Assembly (NCBI GenBank): GCA_001464335.1
Contig: LNEV01000003.1
Location: forward strand, 1-64,000
Length of the DNA stretch: 64,000 bases
Direction: 5' to 3'
Origin: Rhizobiales bacterium Ga0077545
Lineage (GTDB): Bacteria; Pseudomonadota; Alphaproteobacteria; Rhizobiales; Methylopilaceae
In this document: one piece after another, positions 1 to 9,354 of the stretch
Layout: the number at the start of each line of letters is the position of its first letter
How positions within the stretch are numbered: the first letter of the stretch is position 1
Notes under the pieces: model-generated
The model's input: only the letters and a program-made list of their open reading frames with translations
The model's database searches: none
What the model was told of the DNA's origin: nothing
Made by a program: the position numbers and the translations under genes

Positions 1-122
1 GGCACAATAAACTCAACCGTCTTCGTCGGCTTCCATTCCGCCGAAGCAGGCCCGGCAACAACAAAGCCCGCCGCGACAATCGCCGCAACGCAAGACAAGC
101 CCCGAGTCTGAGTATAATTCAT
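1..122 (-). CDS. TTT-family (Bug/TctC) substrate-binding protein, N-terminal part only
   Basis: Only the first 40 or so codons lie in the window; the gene runs off the left edge. The protein begins MNYTQTRGLSC, continues with a hydrophobic Ala/Val-rich signal-peptide core and a cleavage region ending ASA, and then reads EWKPTKTVEFIV. That opening is typical of mature Bug proteins, the periplasmic binding components of tripartite tricarboxylate transporters. A closely similar opening (EWTPQKPITIIVPYPPGG) occurs in the complete binding protein at 62381-63403. The family captures carboxylates or related small acids in the periplasm and delivers them to a TctA/TctB membrane pair, which must lie outside the window if it is adjacent. 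The start is the ATG at 120-122. The ligand cannot be told. Confidence 0.75.
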   Translation of the reverse strand, partial: MNYTQTRGLSCVAAIVAAGFVVAGPASAEWKPTKTVEFIV

Positions 123-340
123 CGCGTCTCTCTCCCTTTCGCCTCGTCCGCTTATTGGTCGCTTATGTCGTGCGAGGCGGTATCGAGTTGCCGTCGGCAG
201 AAGGCCGACCGCTGGCATGCACTATATGATCTGCCACAGATAAGGCAACAATTGAATCGAAAGGCGGCCATCCCGTGGCGCCGCAAAGCCCTCCGATTTC
301 AGATGCTTAACAGGCATCGGGACAAACGGTCACTGCACAA

Positions 341-365
341 TGCCCGCCCGCGGACAACGCGGGCA
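341..365. terminator. GC-rich hairpin beyond the quinone oxidoreductase stop
   Basis: TGCCCGC (341-347) pairs with GCGGGCA (359-365); an alternative inner pairing is CCCGCG/CGCGGG around GACAA. It lies 20-45 bases past the stop of the leftward gene ending at 388. There is no U-run on the minus strand, so it may only be a 3' end hairpin. The rest of 123-387 shows nothing else I can identify. Confidence 0.3.
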
Positions 366-387
366 GGCCCATTTTCCGTCTCAAGAC

Positions 388-1386
388 TCAGCGCACCTGA
401 AGGGCGATCTTGCCGATATGCTCGCTCGATTCCATCAGGGCATGGGCCTTTTCGGCCTCGGCCAGCGGAAAGGTCTTGTAGATGAGCGGCGCGATCTTCT
501 TCTGAGACAGCAGCGGCCAGACCTTTTCCTTCAGCGCCTCGGCGATGGCCTTCTTGTCGGCGACCGGACGCGCGCGCAGCGTCGACGCGGTGAGCGTCAG
601 GCGCTTTGTCATGACGGGGAAAAGGTTCAGCGACACTTTCGGGCTCTGCAGGAACGCGATGGACACATGGCGGCCTTCCATCGCCATGATCGAGATCGTG
701 CGCGGGATATAATCGCCGCCGACCATGTCGAGCACGACATCGACGCCCTTGCCGCCGGTCTCGGCCTTGATGACCTCGACGAAATCCTCGGTCTTGTAAT
801 TGATGGCGCGGTCGGCGCCGAGCTTCACGCAGGCGGCGCATTTCTCGTCGCTGCCGGCGGTCGTGAAGACCTTCGCACCGAAAGCCTTGGCGAGCGGAAT
901 GGCCGTCGTGCCGATGCCGGAGGAGCCACCGTGGACGAGGAAGGTCTCGCCCTCTTTCAGGCGGCCACGGTCGAACACATTGCTCCAGACGGTGAAGAAG
1001 GTTTCCGGCAGGCAGGCCGCCTCGATCATGGACAGGCCGTCCGGAATCGGCAGCACCTGTGCATCCGGGACGGTCGCGTATTCGGCATAGCCGCCGCCTG
1101 CGAGCAGTGCACATACTTTGTCGCCGACCTTGAAACTCGCCACGCCATCGCCGAGCGCCGCGACGACGCCCGCAACTTCGAGGCCGGGAATGTCGGTCGC
1201 GCCGGGCGGCGGCTCGTACTTGCCCATGCGCTGCAGCACATCCGGACGATTGATGCCCGCGGCGTGCACTTCGATCAGAAGTTCTCCTTTGCCGGGCTGC
1301 GGCACGGGCCGTTCCGTCGGCTTCAACGCCTCCGGGCCGCCCGGGGCGGTGATCTCGATTGCGGTCATGGTGGCGGGAATGGCCAT
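388..1386 (-). CDS. NAD(P)H-dependent quinone oxidoreductase, zinc-type MDR family (PIG3-like)
   Basis: A cytoplasmic medium-chain dehydrogenase/reductase of 332 residues, the usual length for the quinone oxidoreductase branch. The N-terminal GroES-like domain contains GELLIEVHAAGINRPDVLQR and PGATDIPGLEVAGVV. The Rossmann domain has HGGSSGIGTTAI near residue 150 as the dinucleotide loop, followed by the AGSDEKCAACVKLGAD segment typical of NADPH-dependent members. The structural-zinc Cys cluster of alcohol dehydrogenases is absent, which favours quinone or enone reduction over alcohol oxidation. The ATG at 1386 is supported by a GGAG seven bases upstream. It stands alone between the start of the partial binding protein and pbpC, all on the minus strand. 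The exact substrate is unknown. Confidence 0.85.
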   Translation of the reverse strand: MAIPATMTAIEITAPGGPEALKPTERPVPQPGKGELLIEVHAAGINRPDVLQRMGKYEPPPGATDIPGLEVAGVVAALGDGVASFKVGDKVCALLAGGGYAEYATVPDAQVLPIPDGLSMIEAACLPETFFTVWSNVFDRGRLKEGETFLVHGGSSGIGTTAIPLAKAFGAKVFTTAGSDEKCAACVKLGADRAINYKTEDFVEVIKAETGGKGVDVVLDMVGGDYIPRTISIMAMEGRHVSIAFLQSPKVSLNLFPVMTKRLTLTASTLRARPVADKKAIAEALKEKVWPLLSQKKIAPLIYKTFPLAEAEKAHALMESSEHIGKIALQVR

Positions 1387-1514
1387 TAGCGTGCTCCGGC
1401 ATCAGAATGTGCGTCGATCCGCTAACCTGATTTCGTCGCGATGGGAACCCCGCTCAGGAGCCATCCGGCCCATAACCCGCCCGGCAATAAATCAAGCCGA
1501 TCCAGGGCATACGA

Positions 1515-3689
1515 TCAGTCGATGCGGATGGTGGACGACGCGCTCTGGCCGGTTGCATCGACCACCGTGAGACGCGCGAAGCCGCGCCCTTCGGGTGTCC
1601 AAAAGGCATCCCGGCGGCGGTTCGACGCGGCCACGGGCTTGCCGTCGACGATCCAGGTGAACGGCGCGGCCCCGCCCGCGACCTTCAGCGCCAGCGCCTG
1701 CGGAGTGCCCTGCCCGATGCCGAGATCGACGCGCACGCCATCCGCCGGAAAGGCAATGGCGAGCGGCATCTCGCCGGCATCCAGCACAGGCGCCGCCGCA
1801 CCACGCGGCTGAAAGCGCTTCAGCGCGGGCGGCAGTTCCGCGAGTGTCTGACGTGCCTCAGGAGGTCCGGCCGGGAGTTTTTCCGTACGTGGGGCGATCC
1901 GGGCGAAGGCATCGAACAGGATCGGTGCCGCGTTGTCACGGCCGACAAGGCCGGGGCTCGATGCGCCATCCGGCCGTCCCGCCCATACAGCAACAACATG
2001 GCGGCCGTCGAAGCCGACCGCCCAGGCATCGCGAAAGCCGTAGGATGTGCCGGTCTTGTAGGCGATGCGGCCGGACACGGCGCTCCGGGGTGCGGGAGAG
2101 CCGAGCAGAGCCGATGCGATCTGCCATGCGGCCACCGGGTCCAGCAGACGGCGCACGGGAACATCCGGCGGCGCGCCCGTCTCGAAAAGAGGCACCGCCT
2201 CCCCGCCGCGCGCAAGCGCGGTGTAAAGCGTGGCGAGATCGAACAGGCTCGTACCGACGCCGCCGAGCCCGATCGCAAGACCCGGCACTTCCCCCTGCGG
2301 AAGCTTCAGCTCTGCTCCCGCATGCTTGAGGCGCGCCGCGAGACGGGCGGGGCCGACGGCATCGAGCACGGCGACCGCCGGCACGTTCAGCGAAAGCTGA
2401 AGCGCCTTTTCCATCGTGACCGAACCTTTGTAGTCCTCCCCGAAATTCTTCGGCGCATAGAAGCCGAAACGCGTCGGACGATCCTCGATCAGCGTCTGCG
2501 GTTGCGCGATGCCATCCTCGAACGCCATGCCATAGATGAAGGGCTTGAGGGTCGAGCCCGGTGAGCGCACCGCGCGCGCCTGATCGACATGACCGGCGCG
2601 GCGGGTGTCGAAATAATCGGACGAGCCGACATGCGCACGCACCGCGCCGCTTGTGTGATCGACGGCCAGAATGGCGAGCGAATGACCGTCGCCGAGCGTA
2701 ATCGCGCGTTCGCGCGCGAGGTTCTCAAGCCGCGCCTGAAGATCGCGATCGAAACTCGTTTTGATTACAGGACTTTCCGGCGTCTGGACACGAAGGCTTT
2801 CAGCGGCGTGCGCCGCAAAAGCCGGAAACGGTTTGCGGCCGTTCGGCACGGGTTCCGTCTTTGCGAACTCACCTTCATATTTTTCGATAACGCCTTGTCC
2901 GACCAGACGATCGATCACGCGATTGCGGGCGCGCAGCGCCGTTTCGGGGTCGCGGTCGGGGCGGCGCGTTTCCGGCGATTGAGGAAGCGCCACAAGCAAC
3001 GCGGCCTGCGCCGTCGTCAATCGCGACGGCTCCTTGCCGAAATAGGCCAAAGATGCCGCGCGTACGCCCTCAAGATTTCCACCGAACGGCGCAAGCGTCA
3101 GATAAAGATCGAGAACCCGCGCCTTGCCGACCTTGCGCTCGAGCGCGAGCGCCGCACCGACTTCCCAGATCTTGCGCGCCAGATTGCGCCCGCGCTCCGG
3201 CTCCAGAAGACGCGACGTCTGCATGGACAATGTCGACCCGCCGGAGACGATCCGTGTAGACGTCGCGGCCTGCCACCCGGCACGGGCAAAGGCGAACACA
3301 TCGGCACCCGGATGAGCGTCGAACCTCTTGTCCTCATAGGCTTTGAGAAAGGACAAATATTTGGGATCGACATCCGGCGCCGTCACCGGCAGACGCCAGA
3401 TGCCTTCCTCCGTTGTGAACGGACGCAGAAGCCGGCCCTTCGCATCGACGACGAGCGTCGAGACACGTTGTGCGCGATCGAGAGAAGGCGGCGCGGCATT
3501 CGCAAGAAAAAGGGCGGCTGCTCCAGCCAGGGCAGCGGCGGCCCCTGCGCCTGCGAAAAGGGACCGGCGAATCCATGTACGTCCCGACCGCGATCCATCG
3601 CCTCCCCTCGTCGAAGCTGCGGAGTACGGGTTCCGGACGGGCACTTGGCGCTTTCCGGAATCCACATCCTGATCCGTTTCTCCGTTCAA
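1515..3689 (-). CDS. pbpC: Penicillin-binding protein 1C, bifunctional transglycosylase/transpeptidase-like
   Basis: A peptidoglycan synthase anchored in the inner membrane, 724 residues. It has a basic N-terminal tail, one membrane segment at about 43-65, then a GT51 glycosyltransferase domain with its catalytic Glu in EDKRF (E119) and SGGSTLSMQ near 150. The transpeptidase domain has S379-T-L-K382, S433-L-N435 and K545-T-G-T-S, so all three motifs are intact. The C-terminal ~90 residues match the BiPBP_C domain that marks PBP1C. Its start codon overlaps the stop of the alpha-2-macroglobulin gene by four bases (ATGA), so the two are translationally coupled. This pairing is well known in proteobacteria, where PbpC is thought to repair wall damage after the macroglobulin has trapped invading proteases. 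Confidence 0.95.
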   Translation of the reverse strand: MNGETDQDVDSGKRQVPVRNPYSAASTRGGDGSRSGRTWIRRSLFAGAGAAAALAGAAALFLANAAPPSLDRAQRVSTLVVDAKGRLLRPFTTEEGIWRLPVTAPDVDPKYLSFLKAYEDKRFDAHPGADVFAFARAGWQAATSTRIVSGGSTLSMQTSRLLEPERGRNLARKIWEVGAALALERKVGKARVLDLYLTLAPFGGNLEGVRAASLAYFGKEPSRLTTAQAALLVALPQSPETRRPDRDPETALRARNRVIDRLVGQGVIEKYEGEFAKTEPVPNGRKPFPAFAAHAAESLRVQTPESPVIKTSFDRDLQARLENLARERAITLGDGHSLAILAVDHTSGAVRAHVGSSDYFDTRRAGHVDQARAVRSPGSTLKPFIYGMAFEDGIAQPQTLIEDRPTRFGFYAPKNFGEDYKGSVTMEKALQLSLNVPAVAVLDAVGPARLAARLKHAGAELKLPQGEVPGLAIGLGGVGTSLFDLATLYTALARGGEAVPLFETGAPPDVPVRRLLDPVAAWQIASALLGSPAPRSAVSGRIAYKTGTSYGFRDAWAVGFDGRHVVAVWAGRPDGASSPGLVGRDNAAPILFDAFARIAPRTEKLPAGPPEARQTLAELPPALKRFQPRGAAAPVLDAGEMPLAIAFPADGVRVDLGIGQGTPQALALKVAGGAAPFTWIVDGKPVAASNRRRDAFWTPEGRGFARLTVVDATGQSASSTIRID

Positions 3690-6600
3690 TTCGTCGTCAC
3701 CTCGACCACCCCCACGCCTGTCCGCGCGAAGCGGTCCGGGCGGTACATATCTTCGACCGTGGCCGGCGGGTGAACATACTTGCCCGGCGCCACCGCACGC
3801 ACGACATAGGCCGCGATCATCTGCGTGTCCGTATCCTCCGTCCGGTCGAAGGCGCCGACGAAGCGATCGTCCCTGAACTCCGAATGCTGGGGCGCCGACT
3901 GTTGATCGAGCCAGGCGAAATTCTTGACCTCGGCGCTGGTCACGATGCGCGGATTGTCGATTTCGAAACCGGCCGGCAGATGATCGACGACAAGGAAGCG
4001 GCTCGCCTGTGCATCCGCCTGCTGCGCCGTCAGAACGACGACAAGACGCGTGTTCTGCGCGACAGTCGATGGATCGACCTCATTGCCCGCAAGCGTGTAA
4101 TAGACGCGCTTCAGCGAAACGCCCTGCTCCGCCGCTTCGGGCATCACGTTCGGCGATCCGCGCAACGTGATCGCGGCGCTGACCTCGGTGCCGCCGGCAT
4201 TGCCAAGCTTGATCGGGGTGGAAAGCGCGCTGCCATCGAGCGTGCGGTTGAACACGCCTTTCTGCAGCGCGCCGTTCACCGTCAGCGTCAGGGTTTCGGC
4301 CTCGGCCTTGAGCGCGCGGCTTGCACGCAGAAGCCAGGCATTTTCCTGTGTCGAGAAGCTGATGCGCGAACCGCGCACGTCCTCGAACTTGCGCGACACA
4401 GCCGGAATGACGGACGCGATCGAGGTTTCGGCCGCAAGCGCCAGCACGCCCGCGCCATCGCGCAAACGCGATCCGAAGTCCAGACGCGAGGCCTCGTCCA
4501 CCGTCTCGGCGCCGAGAGCGGTGTCGGCGGCGGCGAATGCCTTCACGGCACGCGTGTGATCGCCCGCGAGGGCAAGCGCCGCGCCGATCTGCGCGCGGGC
4601 CAGAGGAGACGCGATCTCATTGATGCGCGAATCCGCGAGATAACGCAGATCGCCGACGATCGGCCGTCCGTTGCGGGCCAGCACGTAATGGGCGTAGGCG
4701 AAATCCTGCGCCTGTTTCTCGTCGTCGAACTCGCCCTGATAGCCGAGCACGTTTTTCAACCGCGCGAGAGCCTGCGAGATCGCACGCTCCGGCACCTGAT
4801 AATTCTTTTCGCGGGCACGCGTCAGTACGTCCGTGACATAGGCATCGAGCCACAGATCATCGCCACCTGCCGACCACAGTCCGAACCCGCCGGAGGAGGA
4901 TTGACGCGCGAGCACGCGACCGATCATTTCCTGAGCGCGATCACGGACATCGTCCGAGAGCTTCACGCCGAAATCCTCGGCGTAGAGGATAGCAACGAGG
5001 CGGCTGGAGAGCTGCTCGGAGCAGCCATAGGCATAGGTCTCCAGCGCGCCGATGAACGCCGCGGGCTCGAACGCCGCGTTCGGCCCGACAGACAGCGCGA
5101 CCGACCCGGTGCCGGGCACGAAATCCTTCAAGAGATCGGACGAGACGGTGATGCTCCCGGCTTTCGGCGCAAGACGCGCAACCGTTCGCGTCGTAATGAC
5201 CGGCGCGGCCGGCTTGACCGGCAGAACAAGATTCTGCGCGAAGCTCGTTCCGTCCGGTGCCGTCAGGGTGACGCTAAATGCGGCATGTCCGACGCTCTTT
5301 GCCGCAAGCGCGAGATCGAGTGACGAGCGCTCACCCTCCTTCAGAACGAGATTGCGATCGGCAGCGGCAAACGAAACCGCCTCGCCCTCCGCCGCAACGT
5401 TCAGCGCATAATTGCCGGCCGGGCCGGACACGTTGTGAATATCGAGGCGCAGGCGCGATGTGTCTCCGGCCGACAGGAAGCGCGGCAGCGAAGCTGTCAC
5501 GACAACGGGATCGGCAACGACGACATCCTTTTCCGCATGGCCGAGCTTGTCCTTGGTCCAGGCCATGGCCATGAGTTTCACGGTTCCGTTGAAAGCCGGA
5601 ATGTCGAAGGCCACCTCCGCCGTTCCGTCCGCCACGACGGGCACCACACCCGAGAACAGAGCCAGAGGTGCCTGCGTGGGCGGCTCGCCCATGCCCATGC
5701 CGCCCATTTCGTCGCCGCCGGTGCGCACCGTGCCGCGCGCGGCGCGCATGCCGTCGATGAGCTGGCCGTACAGATCGCGGACCTCCGTCGAGAGCCTGCG
5801 CTGCGCGAATGCGTCTTCGTCCGGCGCCGGAACCGTGAAGCCCGTGAGATTGAGGATGCCGACATCGACGGCGGCAACGACCACATGCGCCTTCTCGCCG
5901 GGGGCGAGATTGGCGAGCTTGATCGGCACGCGGAGCGTGCCGCGCGGCGCGGCCTTTTCGGGAGCATCAAGAGCGATGCCGAGCGTCTGCGGCGCGGGAT
6001 CGATCTGCGCATGAGCGAGGCCGATGGCGCGGCCGGGCATGCGGCTTGCGGCGGCATCGAGCGGGCGGTGCAGGAACGCCATGACATAGGCGCCGGGACG
6101 CCAGTCCTCGGTGACATCGAGTTCGGTCTCGTTGACGCCCTCAGTCACGTCGAGCACACGGCTTGCCACAAGACCGTTGCCGACCACCGTGACGGTGGCC
6201 TTTCCGGCAAATGGCGCGTCAATACGCAGAGTGGCCTTGTCGCCCGGCGCATAGAGCGGCTTGTCGAGCGCGACATCGAGCTTGTCCGGCGTCTCCGCAT
6301 TCTCGGCGGAGACATTCCAGCCGGAATTGAAGATCACGCTGGTTGCCGGGCCGTTCGGCTCGTCGCTCATGATGTCGAGGCGGTAGCGGCCATAGCCGAG
6401 CTTCGCCTCGATCCTTGCCGCAGCATCCGCGCCGACATCGACCACGCCGTCGGCTTCGCGTGTTGTCGTCGTGACCGTCTCGTAATTCCAGCTTGAACCT
6501 TCAGAATACCATTGATAGCGCGTGTTGAGGCGCGAGATTTCCCAGCGCAGCCCCTTCATCGCCGTGAAGGAGGCGTCGGCGCCAAGCGCGCGGACGTCGA

Positions 6601-8878
6601 ACTGCGCCACCTCGCCTTCGCCAAGCCGCGTGCCGAAGAGCGGCTTCACGCCGATGCGCGGCTGTGTGCCCGCCACGGGCAGCGTGATCGAACGCTCGAT
6701 GGCGCGGCCACCCGGCTCGCGCAGGCGGATTGCGATATCCGCTTCGAGCGGCTTTCCGGTCGAAGGCAGCGACGGGCGCGCGATGGCGACGGCGGCCTTG
6801 CCGTCAGCGTCCGTGCGGGCGATCTCGCCGAGATCGGAGCGGACCGGCGCGACGTCCTCATCAGCAAAGCCGAATGTGTAGCCCGTGAGACCGGCCAGCG
6901 GCGCGTCGGATGTCCTGATCGTCACCCCCGCCTCGACCGCAAGATCGGCGGCTGCGGCGCCATAGAGCCAGCGCCCGTCGATGCTCACAGGAATACCAGG
7001 CGCTGCCATTTCTTTCGCATCGGATGAGACATCGAGCGCAAGCCGTTCGGGGACGTAATCCTCGACGAGAAAGCTTGCTTCGCCGATGGCGGGCTGCTTG
7101 ACCTCGGCGTGGATCTTGACGCGCCAGGTGCCGGTGGTGGCATCCGAGACAAGCGGCAAAGCGAATGTGCGTCCGCCCGCGCCGGCATCGGCAACGACTT
7201 CGCGGCGCTCTTCCGCTCCGTCCGGACGCTCGAAAATAAAGGTGAGAGGCAGATTCTCGACGCCGCGGCCATCGGCATCGCGCAGCAATGCCGTGACATG
7301 CACCGTTTCACCCGGACGGTAGACGCCGCGTTCCGTATAGACGAGCGCATCCAGCGGACCCGGCGCCGTGCGGCCCTCGACGCCGCGATCGGACAGATCA
7401 AAGCCTGCAGCCGTCAGCACAAGGAAACCGTAATCGTCGCCCGCCGCCGCGGTGATCAGCGCGGGCGCAAGGCCGTCCTCACCGCGCGTGAGACCCCCAT
7501 CGAACCGCACATACCCGCTGTCATCGGTCGTCGACGTGGCAAGCACTTCGTTGTTGCGCGCAACGAGCTTCAACTCGACGCCGGACAGGGGTTCGGCGCT
7601 GGCAAGTGATCGCACAAACGCGTGCACGCCATCGCCGCCCGAAAGGGCCGTCAGGCCGAGATCCGACACGACGAACCATTGCGTCGCCTGCGCGTCGTAA
7701 TAGTCCGGCTCCTTGTCGGAGGGGCGCGCAACCATGACATAGGCGCCGGGTTCGAGCGTCTTCACCGTTTCATCGAGCGGAACGGCGGTCGTAATCTCGG
7801 TGTTCAGCCTCTTCGCGACATCGACCTCGCCTTCGAAAACCCGGGCGGCGGAATTGCGGCGCAGGGTATTGATGTCGTCGCGGTCGAACTGACGCTGGAA
7901 TTTGTTGTCGGTGATCTGGCTGCTTAAGGCACGGTCGCCGACGCGGAATACCTCCACCGCAACACGGTCCACATTGACCGAAACGAAGGGAATGCCCTGC
8001 TGGCCGGTGCGCGGCAGAACGTAATTACGACCCGTGAAACGGACCGAAGGCGTGCGGTCGCGGACATAGACGGTCGCGATCGCGGGCTTGAGGCTCGGCT
8101 CGTCCGGAATGGAAGACGGCACGCCCGCGCGCACGGTGATCTCATAGGTCTCGCCATGCTTAAGGCCGTCGACGCAGAGCTTGTCGCCGTCGGCGGTGAC
8201 GGCAGGCCTGTCCATCCCGACGACAGACACATAGGGCGAAAAATCGACCCGGCCCGACGCCAGCGGCTCGGAAAATTCGATGCAGGCGCGCGGCGACGCC
8301 GTGTCGGCATCCACCTTGTCGTCGGTGACGCGGAACCCGTGCTCCTCGCGTGTCTGCATATAGGCCTGCTCGACCTCGGGATTGGGGGCAAGGCGCAGGC
8401 TTTCCTTGTAGGCGGTGAGCGCGGAACGGTATTCTCTGGCACGGTCATAGGCTTCGGCCAGAAGCGCGAGCGCCCGGCCTTCCGCCTTCGCGTCCTTCGA
8501 CAGGGCATAGGCGCGGTAGGCCGCCGCTTTCGCCCGATCGGGGAAGAGATAGGTCTCCTCGTTCTTGGCCTCCATACGCAGCAGCGCCACGGCATAATTG
8601 CGCCAGGCCTGCTCGCTCTGCGGATCGAGCGCGATCGCATTGCCGAACGCCGCATAGGCCGCGCGCCAGTCCCCCGTTTTCGCAGCGTCGACACCCTGTT
8701 TCAGCCATTCCGCAAGGGAAGTCTGCCCTGCGGACGATGTGCGCCCGATGTCCCGCTCATAGCGCAGCGCGTCTTTGGCCAGAGTGGGCCGGTCGAAGCT
8801 CTTGGCCTCGGCAAGCCCCGGAAGAGCGGACAGGCCAAGCGCCAGGGCGCCGAACAGGAAAAGGTGCGCGGGTTTCAT
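3686..8878 (-). CDS. Bacterial alpha-2-macroglobulin with intact thioester (protease trap)
   Basis: A giant periplasmic protein of about 1730 residues with a signal peptide (hydrophobic FLFGALALGLSALPG, then AEA). The first ~170 mature residues hold TPR-like helices (GDWRAAYAAFGNAIALDP). A long series of macroglobulin beta domains follows. The thioester motif C-S-E-Q is seen as YGCSEQ near residue 1286, with the alpha/alpha toroid after it. The family traps proteases by covalent attachment after bait cleavage. I see no lipobox Cys at the signal cleavage site, unlike the lipoprotein form YfhM of E. coli, so it may be soluble or differently anchored. I chose the ATG at 8878 because GGAG sits nine bases before it; the ATG at 8887 has GGAG directly abutting. 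It is coupled to pbpC. Confidence 0.92.
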   Translation of the reverse strand: MKPAHLFLFGALALGLSALPGLAEAKSFDRPTLAKDALRYERDIGRTSSAGQTSLAEWLKQGVDAAKTGDWRAAYAAFGNAIALDPQSEQAWRNYAVALLRMEAKNEETYLFPDRAKAAAYRAYALSKDAKAEGRALALLAEAYDRAREYRSALTAYKESLRLAPNPEVEQAYMQTREEHGFRVTDDKVDADTASPRACIEFSEPLASGRVDFSPYVSVVGMDRPAVTADGDKLCVDGLKHGETYEITVRAGVPSSIPDEPSLKPAIATVYVRDRTPSVRFTGRNYVLPRTGQQGIPFVSVNVDRVAVEVFRVGDRALSSQITDNKFQRQFDRDDINTLRRNSAARVFEGEVDVAKRLNTEITTAVPLDETVKTLEPGAYVMVARPSDKEPDYYDAQATQWFVVSDLGLTALSGGDGVHAFVRSLASAEPLSGVELKLVARNNEVLATSTTDDSGYVRFDGGLTRGEDGLAPALITAAAGDDYGFLVLTAAGFDLSDRGVEGRTAPGPLDALVYTERGVYRPGETVHVTALLRDADGRGVENLPLTFIFERPDGAEERREVVADAGAGGRTFALPLVSDATTGTWRVKIHAEVKQPAIGEASFLVEDYVPERLALDVSSDAKEMAAPGIPVSIDGRWLYGAAAADLAVEAGVTIRTSDAPLAGLTGYTFGFADEDVAPVRSDLGEIARTDADGKAAVAIARPSLPSTGKPLEADIAIRLREPGGRAIERSITLPVAGTQPRIGVKPLFGTRLGEGEVAQFDVRALGADASFTAMKGLRWEISRLNTRYQWYSEGSSWNYETVTTTTREADGVVDVGADAAARIEAKLGYGRYRLDIMSDEPNGPATSVIFNSGWNVSAENAETPDKLDVALDKPLYAPGDKATLRIDAPFAGKATVTVVGNGLVASRVLDVTEGVNETELDVTEDWRPGAYVMAFLHRPLDAAASRMPGRAIGLAHAQIDPAPQTLGIALDAPEKAAPRGTLRVPIKLANLAPGEKAHVVVAAVDVGILNLTGFTVPAPDEDAFAQRRLSTEVRDLYGQLIDGMRAARGTVRTGGDEMGGMGMGEPPTQAPLALFSGVVPVVADGTAEVAFDIPAFNGTVKLMAMAWTKDKLGHAEKDVVVADPVVVTASLPRFLSAGDTSRLRLDIHNVSGPAGNYALNVAAEGEAVSFAAADRNLVLKEGERSSLDLALAAKSVGHAAFSVTLTAPDGTSFAQNLVLPVKPAAPVITTRTVARLAPKAGSITVSSDLLKDFVPGTGSVALSVGPNAAFEPAAFIGALETYAYGCSEQLSSRLVAILYAEDFGVKLSDDVRDRAQEMIGRVLARQSSSGGFGLWSAGGDDLWLDAYVTDVLTRAREKNYQVPERAISQALARLKNVLGYQGEFDDEKQAQDFAYAHYVLARNGRPIVGDLRYLADSRINEIASPLARAQIGAALALAGDHTRAVKAFAAADTALGAETVDEASRLDFGSRLRDGAGVLALAAETSIASVIPAVSRKFEDVRGSRISFSTQENAWLLRASRALKAEAETLTLTVNGALQKGVFNRTLDGSALSTPIKLGNAGGTEVSAAITLRGSPNVMPEAAEQGVSLKRVYYTLAGNEVDPSTVAQNTRLVVVLTAQQADAQASRFLVVDHLPAGFEIDNPRIVTSAEVKNFAWLDQQSAPQHSEFRDDRFVGAFDRTEDTDTQMIAAYVVRAVAPGKYVHPPATVEDMYRPDRFARTGVGVVEVTTN

Positions 8879-9099
8879 CGGGTGCATCTCCGGCCGTGGG
8901 GCGGCTCTTCAGGGTCACAGGTCTGCATCTGGGCGATTGTGTGCCGCCCGGGAGGCGTCTCGCAACCTGCATACCCGGTTCAGATTTCGCCTGTATTTCG
9001 TCGGCGATAATGGCCGGGCCTGCCACCGAGGCAAACAGCAAACACCTGCCGCCAGCCCATCCCGGCTTTAGATTGGGCTTTGACAGGCTGAAGTTAGGG

Positions 9100-9128
9100 T
9101 TGCGGCCAGACGCGGCCCCGTCTATATC
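9100..9128 (+). promoter_or_regulatory. Probable sigma-70 promoter of tRNA-Pro
   Basis: TTGCGG (9100-9105), a 17-base spacer and TATATC (9123-9128), placing the transcription start about ten bases before the mature tRNA. A second TTGACA at 9080-9085 has no good partner. Confidence 0.45.
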
Positions 9129-9144
9129 GGCGGTCCGCTGGTGA

Positions 9145-9221
9145 CGGAGTGTAGCGCAGCCTGGTAGCGCACCTCGTTCGGGACGAGGGGGTCGTAGGTT
9201 CAAATCCTATCACTCCGACCA
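9145..9221 (+). tRNA. tRNA-Pro, anticodon CGG
   Basis: A complete 77-base cloverleaf. The acceptor CGGAGTG (9145-9151) pairs with CACTCCG (9211-9217), followed by discriminator A and an encoded CCA. The D-arm contains GCGC AGCCTGGTA GCGC. The anticodon stem CCTCG/CGAGG encloses TTCGGGA, so the anticodon is CGG, reading CCG proline codons. The T-arm has the canonical GGTTCAAATCC. The flanks 8879-9144 and 9222-9354 hold no gene that I can see. Confidence 0.97.
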
Positions 9222-9354
9222 GTGCTTAGCCGGTTCCCGACCGCCTCCGTCGAAAGCTTCGTCGAAAAACATATGCCGAGCCTGTCGCGCGCGAACCGTG
9301 GCGCAGACCCGATCTATTGTGCGAGACTGTTCGTGGGGGTCGAAGGAGATCGAC

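Noticed and set aside
299-1402. Alternative leftward frame over the quinone oxidoreductase
   Set aside because: Out of frame with the recognised MDR protein and Arg-rich; it has no ribosome-binding site and no domain.
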